A stretch of 64,000 bases of DNA from Paraburkholderia sejongensis (GCF_020880815.1 NZ_JAJITD010000001.1:620001-684000); one strand, 5' to 3'. Shown: positions 9,201 through 17,982, counted from the stretch's first letter. Program-made: numbers and translations. Notes: generated by a model not told the origin, from the letters alone.

Positions 9201-11753
9201 GTGAAGCGTCTTTTCTCCTTCTTCCTGGCGGCCCTCGACAAAGGGCTGACCGCCGCGAACCCGCTGTTCGCGAAGGGCTGGCGGCATCTGCGCCACCCGA
9301 CTCGCCGCACTTTCGCGTGGGGGCTCGCCGCGCTGCCCGCGCTGTTCCTGCTGTACGTGCTGCTGCTGATTCCTTTTACGCCGGGCATCGGCGACATCCG
9401 CAAGGCGAAGGTCGAGCAGCCGGCGCAGATCCTGTCGGCCGACGGCAAGCTGCTCGCCGAATTCAAGCCGTCGAACCGGCAATGGGTCGGTCTCGACCAG
9501 ATTTCGCCGACCGTCGTCAACGCGCTGATCTCGACCGAGGACCATCGCTTCTACCAGCATTTCGGGCTCGACTGGCGCCGCACCGCGTCGGCCGCGCTGC
9601 ACACGTTTTCCGGCGACCGCCAGGGCGGCTCGACGCTCACCCAACAGCTCGCGCGCAATCTGTACCCGGATGAAATCGGCCGCGCGCCGACGCTCACGCG
9701 CAAGCTGAAGGAAGCGATCACCGCGATCAAGATCGAGATGCTCTACACGAAGCCGGAGATTCTCGAAACCTATCTGAACACGGTGCCGTTTCTGTACAAC
9801 GCGTACGGGATCGAGATGGCCGCGCGCACCTATTTCGACAAATCCGCGGCCGACCTGAACGTGCTCGAAGCGGCGACGCTGACCGGCATGCTCAAGGGCA
9901 ATGCGTACTACAACCCGGTGCTCAATCCGGAGCGCGCGCTGCAGCGGCGCAATACGGTGCTGGGGCAACTGGTCAAGTACGGCAAGCTGACGCCGGCCCA
10001 GTACGACACGCTGAGCCGCAAGCCGTTGCGGCTCGATTTCGAGCGCCAGGTCGAGCCGCCCGGACCGGCGCCGCACTTCACGCAGCAACTGCGCAAGTGG
10101 CTGGTCTCGTGGGCCGATCGCAACGACTACAACATCTATTCCGACGGCCTCGTGGTGCGCACCACGCTCGACTCGCGCTTGCAGACGATGGCCAACCAGG
10201 CGGTCAAGCTGCAGGGCAACCAGTTGCAGGGGATTGCCAACTCGGCGTGGGGCACGCATTCGGGCTGCTCGGCGGACAAGGACCTGCTGCGCGCGTTCCT
10301 GCGCGAAACGCCGGAATTCCGCGCGGCCAAAGACGGCGGCCAGAGCGACGACGACGCGCTCCGGCAGCTGTTGACCGACCGCAAGCTGGTGCAGAACGTG
10401 TGCGACACGAAAACCCGCGTGCAGGCCGACTTCCTCGCGATGGACCCGCGCACCGGCGAGATCAAGGCGTGGGTCGGCAGCCGCGACTTCAGCGAGGATC
10501 CGTTCGATCACGTGCAGCAGGCGCGTCGTCAGCCGGGCTCGACGTTCAAGCCGTTCGTCTACGCGGCCGCGTTCCAGGCGGGCGCCAAGCCGGACGACAA
10601 GCTGCCCGACAATCCGGTCGAAATCCAGCTGGCCGGCGGCGAAATCTGGAAGCCGAGCGACGAGGACGAACCGAGCGGCCGCGAAATCAGCCTGCGCGAC
10701 GCGCTCACGTATTCGCGCAACCGCATCACCGCGCAGGTGATGCAGACGGTCGGGCCGAACAAGGTCGCGCGGCTCGCGCGGGCGATGGGCGTGCGCGACA
10801 GCCAGCTCGATCCGGTGCCGTCGCTCGCGCTCGGCACCAGCCCGGTCACGCTCAAGGAGATGGTGTCGGCGTACGGCACGATCGCGAACCTGGGCGGCTA
10901 CGTCGAGCCGCTGATGGTGACCCGCATCGAAGACCGCAACGGCAACGTGCTCGCGCAGTTCGAGCCGGCGGCGCCGCAGCGCGAACTGCCCGCCGATACC
11001 GCCCGCACGCTGGTCGACGTGATGCGCGACGTGGTCAGCCGCGGTACCGGCGCGAGCATCCGCACGCGCTTCGGCGTGCGCGGCGACATCGCCGGCAAGA
11101 CAGGCACGACCCAGGGCAACGCGGACGGCTGGTTCATCCTGATTCAGCCGCAGCTGGTGGCCGGCGCGTGGGTCGGTTTCAACGACAGCCGCGTAACGCT
11201 GCGCAGCGATTACTGGGGGCAGGGCGCGCATAGCGCGCTGCCGATCGTCGGCGATTTCTTCCAGCGCGCGCAACGCGCACGGCTGGTGGACAGCCATCTG
11301 AAGTTCGACACCGAGCAGCAGCCGGGCTGGTTCGCCGAACGCAGCGCGCGTCTGCGCGACTGGTTCGAGCAGGTGTTTTCGCGCAAGCCGGCACAGCCCG
11401 AGAAGCAGGTCAGTGCGCGCGCAACGGTGCGGCGTGCGCCGGTGGTGACGGCGGAGCCGGCCGCGTCGGCGGCTTCGGCTGTGATCGAGGTGCCGGAGAT
11501 CGCGGCGGGGGCGTCGGTGGTGCAGGGCGATGCGCACGGGTTGCCGCCGCTGTTGCCGGCGCCGGGCTCGGGTAGCGGGCCGGCGGCAGGGGCAACAGCG
11601 GCAGCGCCGGCGAACGGCAATGGGGTCGACGGTGAAGCGCATGGGGACGGCGCCGCCGCGCTCGCGCCGACCCCGACGCCCGACGACGTGGTGCCGCCGG
11701 ACGCCGGCGGGCAGGGTGGCGCAGCGGCGAATAACGCCAACGGGGCGAACTGA
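9201..11753 (+). CDS. Class A penicillin-binding protein (glycosyltransferase/transpeptidase)
   Basis: This 850-residue inner-membrane protein polymerises and cross-links peptidoglycan. One membrane helix (about 33-58) precedes a GT51 domain with catalytic Glu113 in STEDHRFYQHFG and QGGSTLTQQLARNL. The transpeptidase domain has the nucleophile Ser447 in the GSTFKPF (SxxK) motif, a SRN (SxN) motif, and Lys633 in GKTGTT (KTG). The C-terminal 120 residues are Ala/Pro/Gly-rich and disordered. The start is a GTG; an upstream TTG would add 13 residues. The last codons (GAN-stop) belong to a 12-bp tandem array that repeats the stop codon. The gene is divergent from fabV and convergent with an MFS gene. 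Confidence 0.92.
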   Translation: MKRLFSFFLAALDKGLTAANPLFAKGWRHLRHPTRRTFAWGLAALPALFLLYVLLLIPFTPGIGDIRKAKVEQPAQILSADGKLLAEFKPSNRQWVGLDQISPTVVNALISTEDHRFYQHFGLDWRRTASAALHTFSGDRQGGSTLTQQLARNLYPDEIGRAPTLTRKLKEAITAIKIEMLYTKPEILETYLNTVPFLYNAYGIEMAARTYFDKSAADLNVLEAATLTGMLKGNAYYNPVLNPERALQRRNTVLGQLVKYGKLTPAQYDTLSRKPLRLDFERQVEPPGPAPHFTQQLRKWLVSWADRNDYNIYSDGLVVRTTLDSRLQTMANQAVKLQGNQLQGIANSAWGTHSGCSADKDLLRAFLRETPEFRAAKDGGQSDDDALRQLLTDRKLVQNVCDTKTRVQADFLAMDPRTGEIKAWVGSRDFSEDPFDHVQQARRQPGSTFKPFVYAAAFQAGAKPDDKLPDNPVEIQLAGGEIWKPSDEDEPSGREISLRDALTYSRNRITAQVMQTVGPNKVARLARAMGVRDSQLDPVPSLALGTSPVTLKEMVSAYGTIANLGGYVEPLMVTRIEDRNGNVLAQFEPAAPQRELPADTARTLVDVMRDVVSRGTGASIRTRFGVRGDIAGKTGTTQGNADGWFILIQPQLVAGAWVGFNDSRVTLRSDYWGQGAHSALPIVGDFFQRAQRARLVDSHLKFDTEQQPGWFAERSARLRDWFEQVFSRKPAQPEKQVSARATVRRAPVVTAEPAASAASAVIEVPEIAAGASVVQGDAHGLPPLLPAPGSGSGPAAGATAAAPANGNGVDGEAHGDGAAALAPTPTPDDVVPPDAGGQGGAAANNANGAN

Positions 11754-11825
11754 CGGGCAAACTAAGCGGCGAACTAAGGGGCGAACTAAGGGGCGAACTA
11801 AGGGGCGAACTAAGCGGCGAACCGA
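11742..11825 (+). repeat. Seven 12-bp tandem units carrying serial in-frame stop codons
   Basis: Seven units close to GGGGCGAACTAA run without gaps. The first is the end of the penicillin-binding protein gene itself (GGG GCG AAC TGA). The next five each end in TAA, in the same reading frame, and the last has decayed to CGA. A 12-base period keeps frame, so the array is a duplicated C-terminal tail plus stop. Confidence 0.9.
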
Positions 11826-11831
11826 GCGCGA

Positions 11832-13184
11832 CTACCCCCGCGCGACCCCAGCCTCACCCGGCGAGCGCTCATGCGGATTGCCATGCGCGGTTTCGAGCGA
11901 CGAATCGTGATGCAGCAGCAACACCGCGGCCATCCCGATCAGTCCCGCGCCGGACAGGCAGAGCAGCCCGGCGCCGAAGCCGCCGGTGCTGTCCTTGATC
12001 CAGCCCATCGCGAACGGCCCGAAAAAGCCCGCCAGATTGCCGAGCGAATTGATCGCCGCGATCCCGCCGGCGGCCGCCGCGCCCGACAAAAACGCGGCCG
12101 GCAACGTCCAGATCACCGGCAGGCAGCCGAAAATTCCGAACCCGGCGATCGACAGCGCGATCATCTTCTGCACCGGATTATCGAGCCCGGCCGCCGCCGC
12201 GATCCCGCCGGCCGCGACGAACAGCGCGATCGCGACATGCCAGCGGCGCTCGAGATGGCGATCCGAATGGCGCCCCCACACAATCATGCTGATCAGCCCG
12301 ACGATATACGGCAGAGACGTGACGAAACCCGTCTGCACATTGCTGAGCCCGAACGACTTCACGATCTGCGGCAGGAAGAAACTGAGCCCGTAGTTGGTCG
12401 CGTTCGCGCCGAAATAAATCAGCGCGATCGCCAGCACGCGCGGATTGATCAGCGCTTCCTTGACGCTGAAATGCCGCACCGCCTCGCGATGCTCGCGCTC
12501 CTGTTGCTGCCGCGCGATCAGCCAGTCGCGCTGCTCGCCCGACAGCCAGCCGGCGTCGGCGGGCTTGTCGGTCAGATACAGCAGCACCACGAACGACAGC
12601 AGCACCGCCGGCAGCGCCTCGATCAGATACAGCCATTGCCAGCCGCCGAGCCCGCCGCGGCCATCGAGCGTCAGCAGCGCGCCGGAAATCGGGCCGCCGA
12701 TCACCGTCGACAGCGGAATCGCCGCCATGAAGTAGCCGACCACGCGGCCCCGGTACGCGGCCGGAAACCATAAGGTAAGCAGAAAGATGATGCCGGGGAA
12801 AAAGCCGGCCTCGGCGATGCCGAGCAAAATCCGCAACCCGTAGAACACGTGCGCGGGCGACATTCCGGTGAAGCTCGCGATGTTCGGAATAAACGCCATC
12901 GCGCCCGCCAGAATGCCCCACGTAAACATGATTCGCGCGATCCAGCGGCGCGCGCCGAAGCGTTCGAGCAACAGGTTCGACGGCACTTCGAAAAAGAAAT
13001 ACGCGAGGAAAAATACTCCGGCGCCGAAACCGAACGAACTGGCCGACAGACCGAGCGCCGCGTTCATCTGCAACGCCGCGAAGCCGACGTTCACGCGATC
13101 CAGATAGGCGATGAAATAACAGAGCATCAGGAACGGGATGAGCCGGACCGTGACGCGGTGCATGGTGCTTGCCTCGAGATTCAT
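11832..13184 (-). CDS. MFS transporter, anion:cation symporter (ACS) family
   Basis: This 450-residue protein with about twelve transmembrane segments carries the ACS signature near the first helix (YLDRVNVGFAALQM) and FFEVPSNLLLERFGARRWIARI in the loop after the second. ACS carriers import organic anions such as tartrate, phthalate or 4-hydroxyphenylacetate with protons. A strong GGAGGAGA stands before the ATG. No catabolic gene is adjacent, so the substrate cannot be named. It is convergent with the penicillin-binding protein gene; its stop lies six bases beyond the tandem repeat. Confidence 0.88.
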   Translation of the reverse strand: MNLEASTMHRVTVRLIPFLMLCYFIAYLDRVNVGFAALQMNAALGLSASSFGFGAGVFFLAYFFFEVPSNLLLERFGARRWIARIMFTWGILAGAMAFIPNIASFTGMSPAHVFYGLRILLGIAEAGFFPGIIFLLTLWFPAAYRGRVVGYFMAAIPLSTVIGGPISGALLTLDGRGGLGGWQWLYLIEALPAVLLSFVVLLYLTDKPADAGWLSGEQRDWLIARQQQEREHREAVRHFSVKEALINPRVLAIALIYFGANATNYGLSFFLPQIVKSFGLSNVQTGFVTSLPYIVGLISMIVWGRHSDRHLERRWHVAIALFVAAGGIAAAAGLDNPVQKMIALSIAGFGIFGCLPVIWTLPAAFLSGAAAAGGIAAINSLGNLAGFFGPFAMGWIKDSTGGFGAGLLCLSGAGLIGMAAVLLLHHDSSLETAHGNPHERSPGEAGVARG

Positions 13185-13476
13185 CGATGTCTCCTCCGGT
13201 TCGACGACCGGTATGTGCCGCTATGTTGTGAGGGATGCGGATCGAGATGCCCGGGTGCTGAAAAAGGCATCGATAAAGACTAGGCGTTCGCTGGCGATTC
13301 CGGAAGTTCTTTTGTGAACCATACGGTCCGCTCAATCTCGAATGTCCGAACGGTACGAAATTGCGTCCATTGTTATGGGGCACGCAACAGTGTTTTCAGC
13401 GGCAGCGGCTGATCTTGGACGGGCTAATACGGATAATTATGGGATTGGAAAACCGGTTAAAAATGCAGGTGTCGTC

Positions 13477-13887
13477 ATGAAGTTCGAGCAGGATTCAGAC
13501 AGTCTTCCCGATGTGCGCGCAACGATGCGATCGCCTGGCGATGCAGCGATCGCGCGCGTGGGATCGACGCAAAAGAAGAGGGTGTCGGGTATCGCGCGGA
13601 TGCGCGGTTTCGCGGCGGCGGTGCTCGCGTGCGCGAGTCTCGTCGGCTGCGCGTCGAGCACGCACGTGATCGCCGGCGACAAGCCCGGTACGTACACCGT
13701 CGCCGCGAGCGCAACCGGCGGCCGCATGGCCTGGGCGCGCGCGCACGAACTCGCGATGAACGAGGCGCGCGACTACTGCGAGCAACGTGGGATGCAAAGC
13801 AGTGTGAGTATGGAGACCGTCAGCGGGGTGGCGGCGATGACCGAGCATGCGTCGTCGGTCGATTTCGAGTGTCATCCGCGCTTTTGA
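13477..13887 (+). CDS. Small lipoprotein of unknown function
   Basis: The C-terminal 96 residues begin MRGFAAAVLACASLVGCASSTHV, a typical lipoprotein signal with lipobox LVGC, and continue as a compact domain (PGTYTVAASATGG, then an EARDYCEQRG helix and a final Cys). This pattern recurs in small Burkholderiaceae lipoproteins of unknown role. I give the ATG at 13477, but the ATG at 13600 puts the signal peptide at the very start and may be the true one; no ribosome site decides between them. It is convergent with the cupin gene across a hairpin. Confidence 0.6.
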   Translation: MKFEQDSDSLPDVRATMRSPGDAAIARVGSTQKKRVSGIARMRGFAAAVLACASLVGCASSTHVIAGDKPGTYTVAASATGGRMAWARAHELAMNEARDYCEQRGMQSSVSMETVSGVAAMTEHASSVDFECHPRF

Positions 13888-13927
13888 CGCGCGGTTTCAA
13901 AGTGGTTGTGCATGCATCGACAGGCAA

Positions 13928-13946
13928 GGGCGGCGCAACGCCGCCC
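13928..13946. terminator. Hairpin between convergent genes
   Basis: GGGCGGCG-CAA-CGCCGCCC is a perfect 8-bp stem with a 3-base loop, placed between the lipoprotein gene and the cupin gene, which end towards each other. No T-run follows on either side. Confidence 0.55.
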
Positions 13947-13960
13947 ATCGTCCTCAGCGA

Positions 13961-14494
13961 TTATTTCCTGTCGAACGTCAGGAGCTTTTTGTCGTTCGTA
14001 TCGGCGACGAAAATCGCCAACAGTTTCGCCGGCTCGGTCGCGCTCGCGTTTTCGCTGACGCGGTGATGCGCGCCGGGCTTCTCGGTCCACGATTGACCCG
14101 CGCGGTAGACATGCTCGGCGCCGTTATCGACGCGGCTGCGGATTTCGCCCGACAGCACATAGCCGACCACGAACGCCTGCCCATGCCGATGCGGGGCCGA
14201 CTTGCCCCCCGGTGCGTAATCGACGACCAGCGCGGTCATCGTCTTGCCCGGCACGTTCGCGATCGGGACCGCGAAAGCGGGGGTGATCGCAGGGGTAATC
14301 GCAGCGGTGATTGTTTCGTGCGGCGCGGCGCTGCCTGCGCTGGTTCTTTCGCTTGTTTTTTCGCCTGAGCTTGCGCCGGTGCCGGCGCTAGCCGGCCCGG
14401 TGGTTTGCGCGCACGCGAACTGCAATGCGCCCAGGCTCGTGAGGCCGGCTAGCAGCGTCGTTGCGAACACGCCGCGGATTCTGCTCCTGCTCAT
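13961..14494 (-). CDS. Secreted cupin-domain protein
   Basis: This 177-residue protein has a signal peptide (MSRSRIRGVFATTLLAGLTSLGALQFACAQ), a low-complexity Thr/Ser/Ala linker to about residue 75, and one cupin barrel. The barrel shows SAPHRHGQAFVVGYVLSGEIRSRV (motif 1 with two His) and AHHRVSENAS (motif 2), enough for one metal site. The gene starts 4 bases after the azoR-like gene stop and is co-transcribed with it. Secreted cupins of this kind often accompany quinone or flavin oxidoreductases; substrate unknown. Confidence 0.8.
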   Translation of the reverse strand: MSRSRIRGVFATTLLAGLTSLGALQFACAQTTGPASAGTGASSGEKTSERTSAGSAAPHETITAAITPAITPAFAVPIANVPGKTMTALVVDYAPGGKSAPHRHGQAFVVGYVLSGEIRSRVDNGAEHVYRAGQSWTEKPGAHHRVSENASATEPAKLLAIFVADTNDKKLLTFDRK

Positions 14495-14498
14495 CGGC

Positions 14499-15227
14499 TT
14501 ACTCCTCGCAGGTTGCGGACAACGGCTCGTCCGCTGCGCCCCGTGTTGCGCCGCATGTTGCACCCCGTGCCGCGCCGACCGCTTCGGTCGTTTTCGCCCA
14601 TTGGGCCCATTGCCCGGCCAGCTCGTCCAGCTCCGCGCGTGCGCGTTCGAGCGCCTGCGCGCGAGCCTCCGGGTTTGCGAATTGCAGCGGCTGCGCATCG
14701 ACGAAACCCGGCGTCTTTACGCCGAGAAAAGCGAATGCGGCTTTCAACGCCGGCGTCAGTGCATCCATCGACTGGTACGGCGAACCCGCGCGCAAATCCG
14801 CGCCGCGGCTCGTAATGAACAACACCTTTTGCCGGCCCAGCTGGCCGACGGTGCTGCCGTCGGCGGCGAACTTGTAGGTCAGACCGGTGCGCGTGACGCT
14901 GTCGATAAAGGCTTTGAACGCCGACGGCATCGACCAGTTGTACATCGGCATCGCGAACACCAGCGCGTCGGCGGCGAGCAGCCGCGCGCACAGTGCGTCC
15001 GATGAGGCCAGCGTCGCCTTCATCGAGTCGGTGCGTTCCTCGGCCGGCGTGTAGGTCGCGATCGCGAACTCTTCGGTGACGTGCGGCGGGGTGTCGACCG
15101 TCACGTCCAGATAGTCGAGTTCGAAAGCGACGTGCCGTTCGCGCAGGCGCTCGAGAAAATAGCGGCTCAACGCGCGGGAATTGGAGTGCTCGCGCTTCGC
15201 GCTGGCGTCGACGTGCATGATCCTCAT
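14499..15227 (-). CDS. azoR: FMN-dependent NADH:quinone/azo oxidoreductase
   Basis: This 242-residue flavodoxin-like enzyme has the AzoR features: IMHVDASAKREHSNSRALSRYF (FMN phosphate loop), FAMPMYNWSMPSAFKAFIDSVTRTGLTY (FMN ring contact) and the SRG turn. The family reduces quinones and azo bonds with NADH as a homodimer. The usual length is about 200; this one carries some 40 extra C-terminal residues rich in Ala, Gly and Thr (AARGATCGATRGAADE). The start is MRIMHVD. It leads a two-gene operon with the cupin gene. Confidence 0.85.
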   Translation of the reverse strand: MRIMHVDASAKREHSNSRALSRYFLERLRERHVAFELDYLDVTVDTPPHVTEEFAIATYTPAEERTDSMKATLASSDALCARLLAADALVFAMPMYNWSMPSAFKAFIDSVTRTGLTYKFAADGSTVGQLGRQKVLFITSRGADLRAGSPYQSMDALTPALKAAFAFLGVKTPGFVDAQPLQFANPEARAQALERARAELDELAGQWAQWAKTTEAVGAARGATCGATRGAADEPLSATCEE

Positions 15228-15340
15228 GGTGTGCGTCCTTGTGGTGGATTCAACATGGGACAAAGGTTAGATGTCCGATTGGCTCTTTTGAATGACCGGT
15301 TTTCGATAAATTTGGGTGACCACTTTTCTGCTGGAGGCGT

Positions 15341-16702
15341 TCACCACCCGATTCGTGCGGCCGCTTCGAGCACGAAATGCGCAGCCACCACCACGCCGGT
15401 GAGCAGCGTCGCGAGCCAGCACAGTGCGCGTAACGACCAGTGCGCGGCCATCTCGCCGACCGCCTCGCGTTTCGCGCCGAGCAGGACCAGCAGCACCAGC
15501 ACCGGCGTGATCGACATCCCGTTGACGACCGCGCTCCAGTACATCGCCTTGAGCGGATCGATGCGCGACAGCCCGAGCGCGAGCGCCAGCAGCGTGCCCA
15601 GGCCCGCGAGCGCGACCAGCACGCCGGCAATCCGGCCGTCGCGTTGCTTGCCGCGCGGCCAGTCGAACGAACTCGCGACCGCTTGCGCGGCGGAGCCGGC
15701 CAGCGGCGGCAACGCGAGCAGCGCCGAGCCGAACAGCGCGAGGCCGAGCAGCAGTCCGGCGTAGCCGTGCGCGAGCGGCTCCAGCGCGCGGGCGATCGGC
15801 ACCGGCTCGCCGGGCCGCGCGTTCGCGCCGTGCAGCGTCGCCGCGGCGGCGATCATCATGCCCAGCGCGGCCACGCTCGATAACGCGGTGCGGATCAGGG
15901 TCTGCGTGCGCAAGCGGCGCAGTTGCCGCGACGACAGCGGCTTAGGCGGCTTCTGCGGCTTCTGCGGCGCGGCGTCCCGCTGGTTCTGCCGCTGTTCGCG
16001 GTGCTCGTGCTGCGCTTCCTGCTCGGCCTGCGAAAACAGCAGATACGGACTCATCGTCGTGCCGAGCACGGCCATCAGCATCGTCACGAAATCCTCCTGC
16101 CATTCGATGCGCGGCACGAACGAACGCAGCGCCACGGTATGCCACGGCACATCGACGATCAGCAGCACCGCGCCGTACGCGAGCATCGGCAGCATCAGCC
16201 ATTTGACGATCCGCGCGTAGCGCGCGTACGGAATGAACCACTGCAGCGCGATCGACAGCCCGCCGCACGCCACCGCGAGCAGCGCCAGCGGCAGATGAAC
16301 GAAGCGTTGCGCGACGGTCGCCATCGCCAGCACGTCGACCGCGATGTTCAGCGTATTGGCCAGTACGAAGCGCGCGACCGCGAAATAGAACAGCACCGGC
16401 GAATAGTGCGCGCGCATGTTCGCCGTCAGTCCGTGGCCCGTGACGGCGGCGATCCGCGCGGAGACCAGTTGCAGCGCGACCATCGACGGATACGTAAGCA
16501 CGCAGGTCCACAGCATGTCGTAGCCGTACCATGCGCCCGCGAGCGAATAGGTGGCGATTCCGCTCGGATCGTTGTCGCAGCCGAGGCTCACGAGCCCCGG
16601 CCCGAGGTCCGCAGCCCACGAACGGGCCGGCAGCGAGGACCGCGTCGGTTCGCTGGTTGGCGTGGCGCGACGCGCAGTGCGCCGGTCGGGAGGAGATTGC
16701 AT
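15341..16702 (-). CDS. NRAMP-like divalent metal transporter with non-canonical metal site
   Basis: This 453-residue membrane protein has about eleven hydrophobic helices with NRAMP organisation. The first helix reads GCDNDPSGIATYSLAGA, so the canonical DPGN is replaced by DPSG (residues 45-48). The sixth helix reads GTTMSPYLLFSQAEQEAQ (around 215-220), replacing the MPH metal-selecting motif. A loop of about 35 charged residues (HEHREQRQNQRDAAPQKPQKPPK) follows. Loss of the Asn and of the soft Met-Pro-His arrangement suggests selectivity other than Mn/Fe, as in NRAMP-related transporters for harder ions; that is inference. No ribosome site is evident before the ATG. Confidence 0.8.
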   Translation of the reverse strand: MQSPPDRRTARRATPTSEPTRSSLPARSWAADLGPGLVSLGCDNDPSGIATYSLAGAWYGYDMLWTCVLTYPSMVALQLVSARIAAVTGHGLTANMRAHYSPVLFYFAVARFVLANTLNIAVDVLAMATVAQRFVHLPLALLAVACGGLSIALQWFIPYARYARIVKWLMLPMLAYGAVLLIVDVPWHTVALRSFVPRIEWQEDFVTMLMAVLGTTMSPYLLFSQAEQEAQHEHREQRQNQRDAAPQKPQKPPKPLSSRQLRRLRTQTLIRTALSSVAALGMMIAAAATLHGANARPGEPVPIARALEPLAHGYAGLLLGLALFGSALLALPPLAGSAAQAVASSFDWPRGKQRDGRIAGVLVALAGLGTLLALALGLSRIDPLKAMYWSAVVNGMSITPVLVLLVLLGAKREAVGEMAAHWSLRALCWLATLLTGVVVAAHFVLEAAARIGW

Positions 16703-16780
16703 TCGGGCGAGCGCCGCAAAGCCGGAGATGCTGTTGCGCTCGCAGGAAACGTTCCATTCGGCGTTAGGTTCGCGGTAAGG

Positions 16781-16800
16781 CCGGCTAGCTCAGCTGGTGT
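16781..16800 (+). other. tRNA 5'-half-like fragment
   Basis: GGCCGGCTAGCTCAGCTGGT looks like the acceptor/D-arm start of a bacterial tRNA and contains a perfect A-box (TAGCTCAGCTGG). No matching D-stem second half, anticodon arm, T-arm or acceptor follows, so it is at most a fragment. Confidence 0.25.
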
Positions 16801-16820
16801 ATCTGTCTCGTCGCTGTCGC

Positions 16821-16919
16821 GTTCGATATCTCGCTCGCTAACTCACTCGCTAACTCACTCGTTATCGCGCTCGTTATCGCGCTCGTTATCGCGCTCGTTA
16901 TCGTGCTCGTTGTCGCGTT
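16821..16919 (-). repeat. 12-bp tandem repeat across the stop codon of the KfrA-like gene
   Basis: On the coding strand, units of GATAACGAGCGC encode (DNER)n at the C-terminus. The array does not end at the TGA (16855-16857): it continues in the same frame as GTTAGCGAGTGA, GTTAGCGAGCGA and GATATCGAACGC, so the stop is one mutated repeat unit. Confidence 0.85.
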
Positions 16920-17982
16920 CTTTGGGCCGACCGGATTTGCTCGAACGCTTCACGAAGGGTGCGCCTGCAAACGCCGCCAGCGCGCGCTCCGGCGCGGCTT
17001 TTTCGCGGACGCGGCGGGCAGGGCGTGCGGACGCCGGCGCGGACCGTGCTGCTGCGATTTCCCGGGACATCGTGTCGATCCGCTGCCTGAGCAGATCGGT
17101 GGCGGCCGAGCGCTCGGCCAGCAACGCGTCTTTTTCCGCGAGCTGCGCGCCGGTTGCCGCCTGCCGTGCGTTCGATGCGGCCAGTTCGGCCTTCGCGGCC
17201 GCCAGTTGATCGCGCAGCGCGTCGCGCTCGGCGCGGCTTTCGGTTTCCAGCGTCGCCGCCCGCTCCTGGCTCGTCTGCAGCTCGCGACGCATTCGCAACG
17301 TGGCCGCTCGCTGCGCCTCGATTTCGAGCAACGCGCGTTTTTCCGCGGCGGCCAGCCGCTGTTCGTTCTGTTCGTGCGAATGGCGCAGTTTCGCCAGTTC
17401 GTCGGCGAAATCGCGGCGCGCGTCGCTCAGCGCGGCGTTTGCCGCGGCGATTTCTTCCTTCGATGCAGCCAATTGCGCGTTCAGCATCTCGTTTGCCGTT
17501 TGCAGTTCGACGATGCGCGCATCGAGAGTCGCGAGCTGCGCGCGCAGCGCGATGGCGTCGGCGGCGGCCTCGGCGGCTTGTTTTTCGGCCTGCCGGTGTT
17601 GTTCGTCCTGTTGGCGAGCCTGTTCGCGCGCGACGGCGATCTGCGCGTCCGCGTCCTGCCGGAAGACCTCGAACGCGCTATGGGCGGCGTCGCTCGACAG
17701 GCGCCAGAGTTGGGCCGCCAATTCGCCGGCCGCCGCCGCAACCTCGGGCGGCAAATCCGGCCGGCCAACATCGACACGCGTCTTGTCGCGAACCTCGACC
17801 CAGAAATCGCGCAGCGCCTTGGCCGGCGCGCTCATGCTGCCTTTGCGCACCAGCTGATACAGCCGGTTGGCGGTCGGCGTTTCGCCGTAGCGGAAAAACA
17901 GCAACGCACAGACTTCGCGATACAGCGCCTGTGTGTCGGACGCGCGCTCGCGGGCGGCTTCGATGTCGGATTCGAGGGTCAT
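16855..17982 (-). CDS. KfrA-like coiled-coil DNA-binding protein
   Basis: This 375-residue protein has an N-terminal KfrA-type domain (about 1-110; TQALYREVCALLFFRYGETPTANRLYQLVRKGS, an HTH-like region) and a long alpha-helical coiled coil (about 115-320) rich in Ala, Glu, Gln and Arg. The tail is basic (RPARRVREKAAPERALAAF), followed by DNER repeats. KfrA proteins are plasmid-coded autorepressors and partition accessories; chromosomal relatives exist. The start MTLESDIEAARE is taken because upstream codons are not protein-like. A large inverted repeat about 80-110 bases upstream could be its operator. The repeat tail can vary in length by slippage. Confidence 0.8.
   Translation of the reverse strand: MTLESDIEAARERASDTQALYREVCALLFFRYGETPTANRLYQLVRKGSMSAPAKALRDFWVEVRDKTRVDVGRPDLPPEVAAAAGELAAQLWRLSSDAAHSAFEVFRQDADAQIAVAREQARQQDEQHRQAEKQAAEAAADAIALRAQLATLDARIVELQTANEMLNAQLAASKEEIAAANAALSDARRDFADELAKLRHSHEQNEQRLAAAEKRALLEIEAQRAATLRMRRELQTSQERAATLETESRAERDALRDQLAAAKAELAASNARQAATGAQLAEKDALLAERSAATDLLRQRIDTMSREIAAARSAPASARPARRVREKAAPERALAAFAGAPFVKRSSKSGRPKERDNEHDNERDNERDNERDNE

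Noticed and set aside
9048..11642. 864-codon open frame on the minus strand over the penicillin-binding protein gene
   Set aside because: It is antisense to a protein with every catalytic motif in place; the frame is Arg/Ala/His-rich with no domain, as expected for the shadow of a GC-rich gene.
11754..11910. Repeat array translated as (TKGR)n in another frame
   Set aside because: The frame exists only because the 12-base unit lacks stops there; no start site and it runs into the convergent gene.
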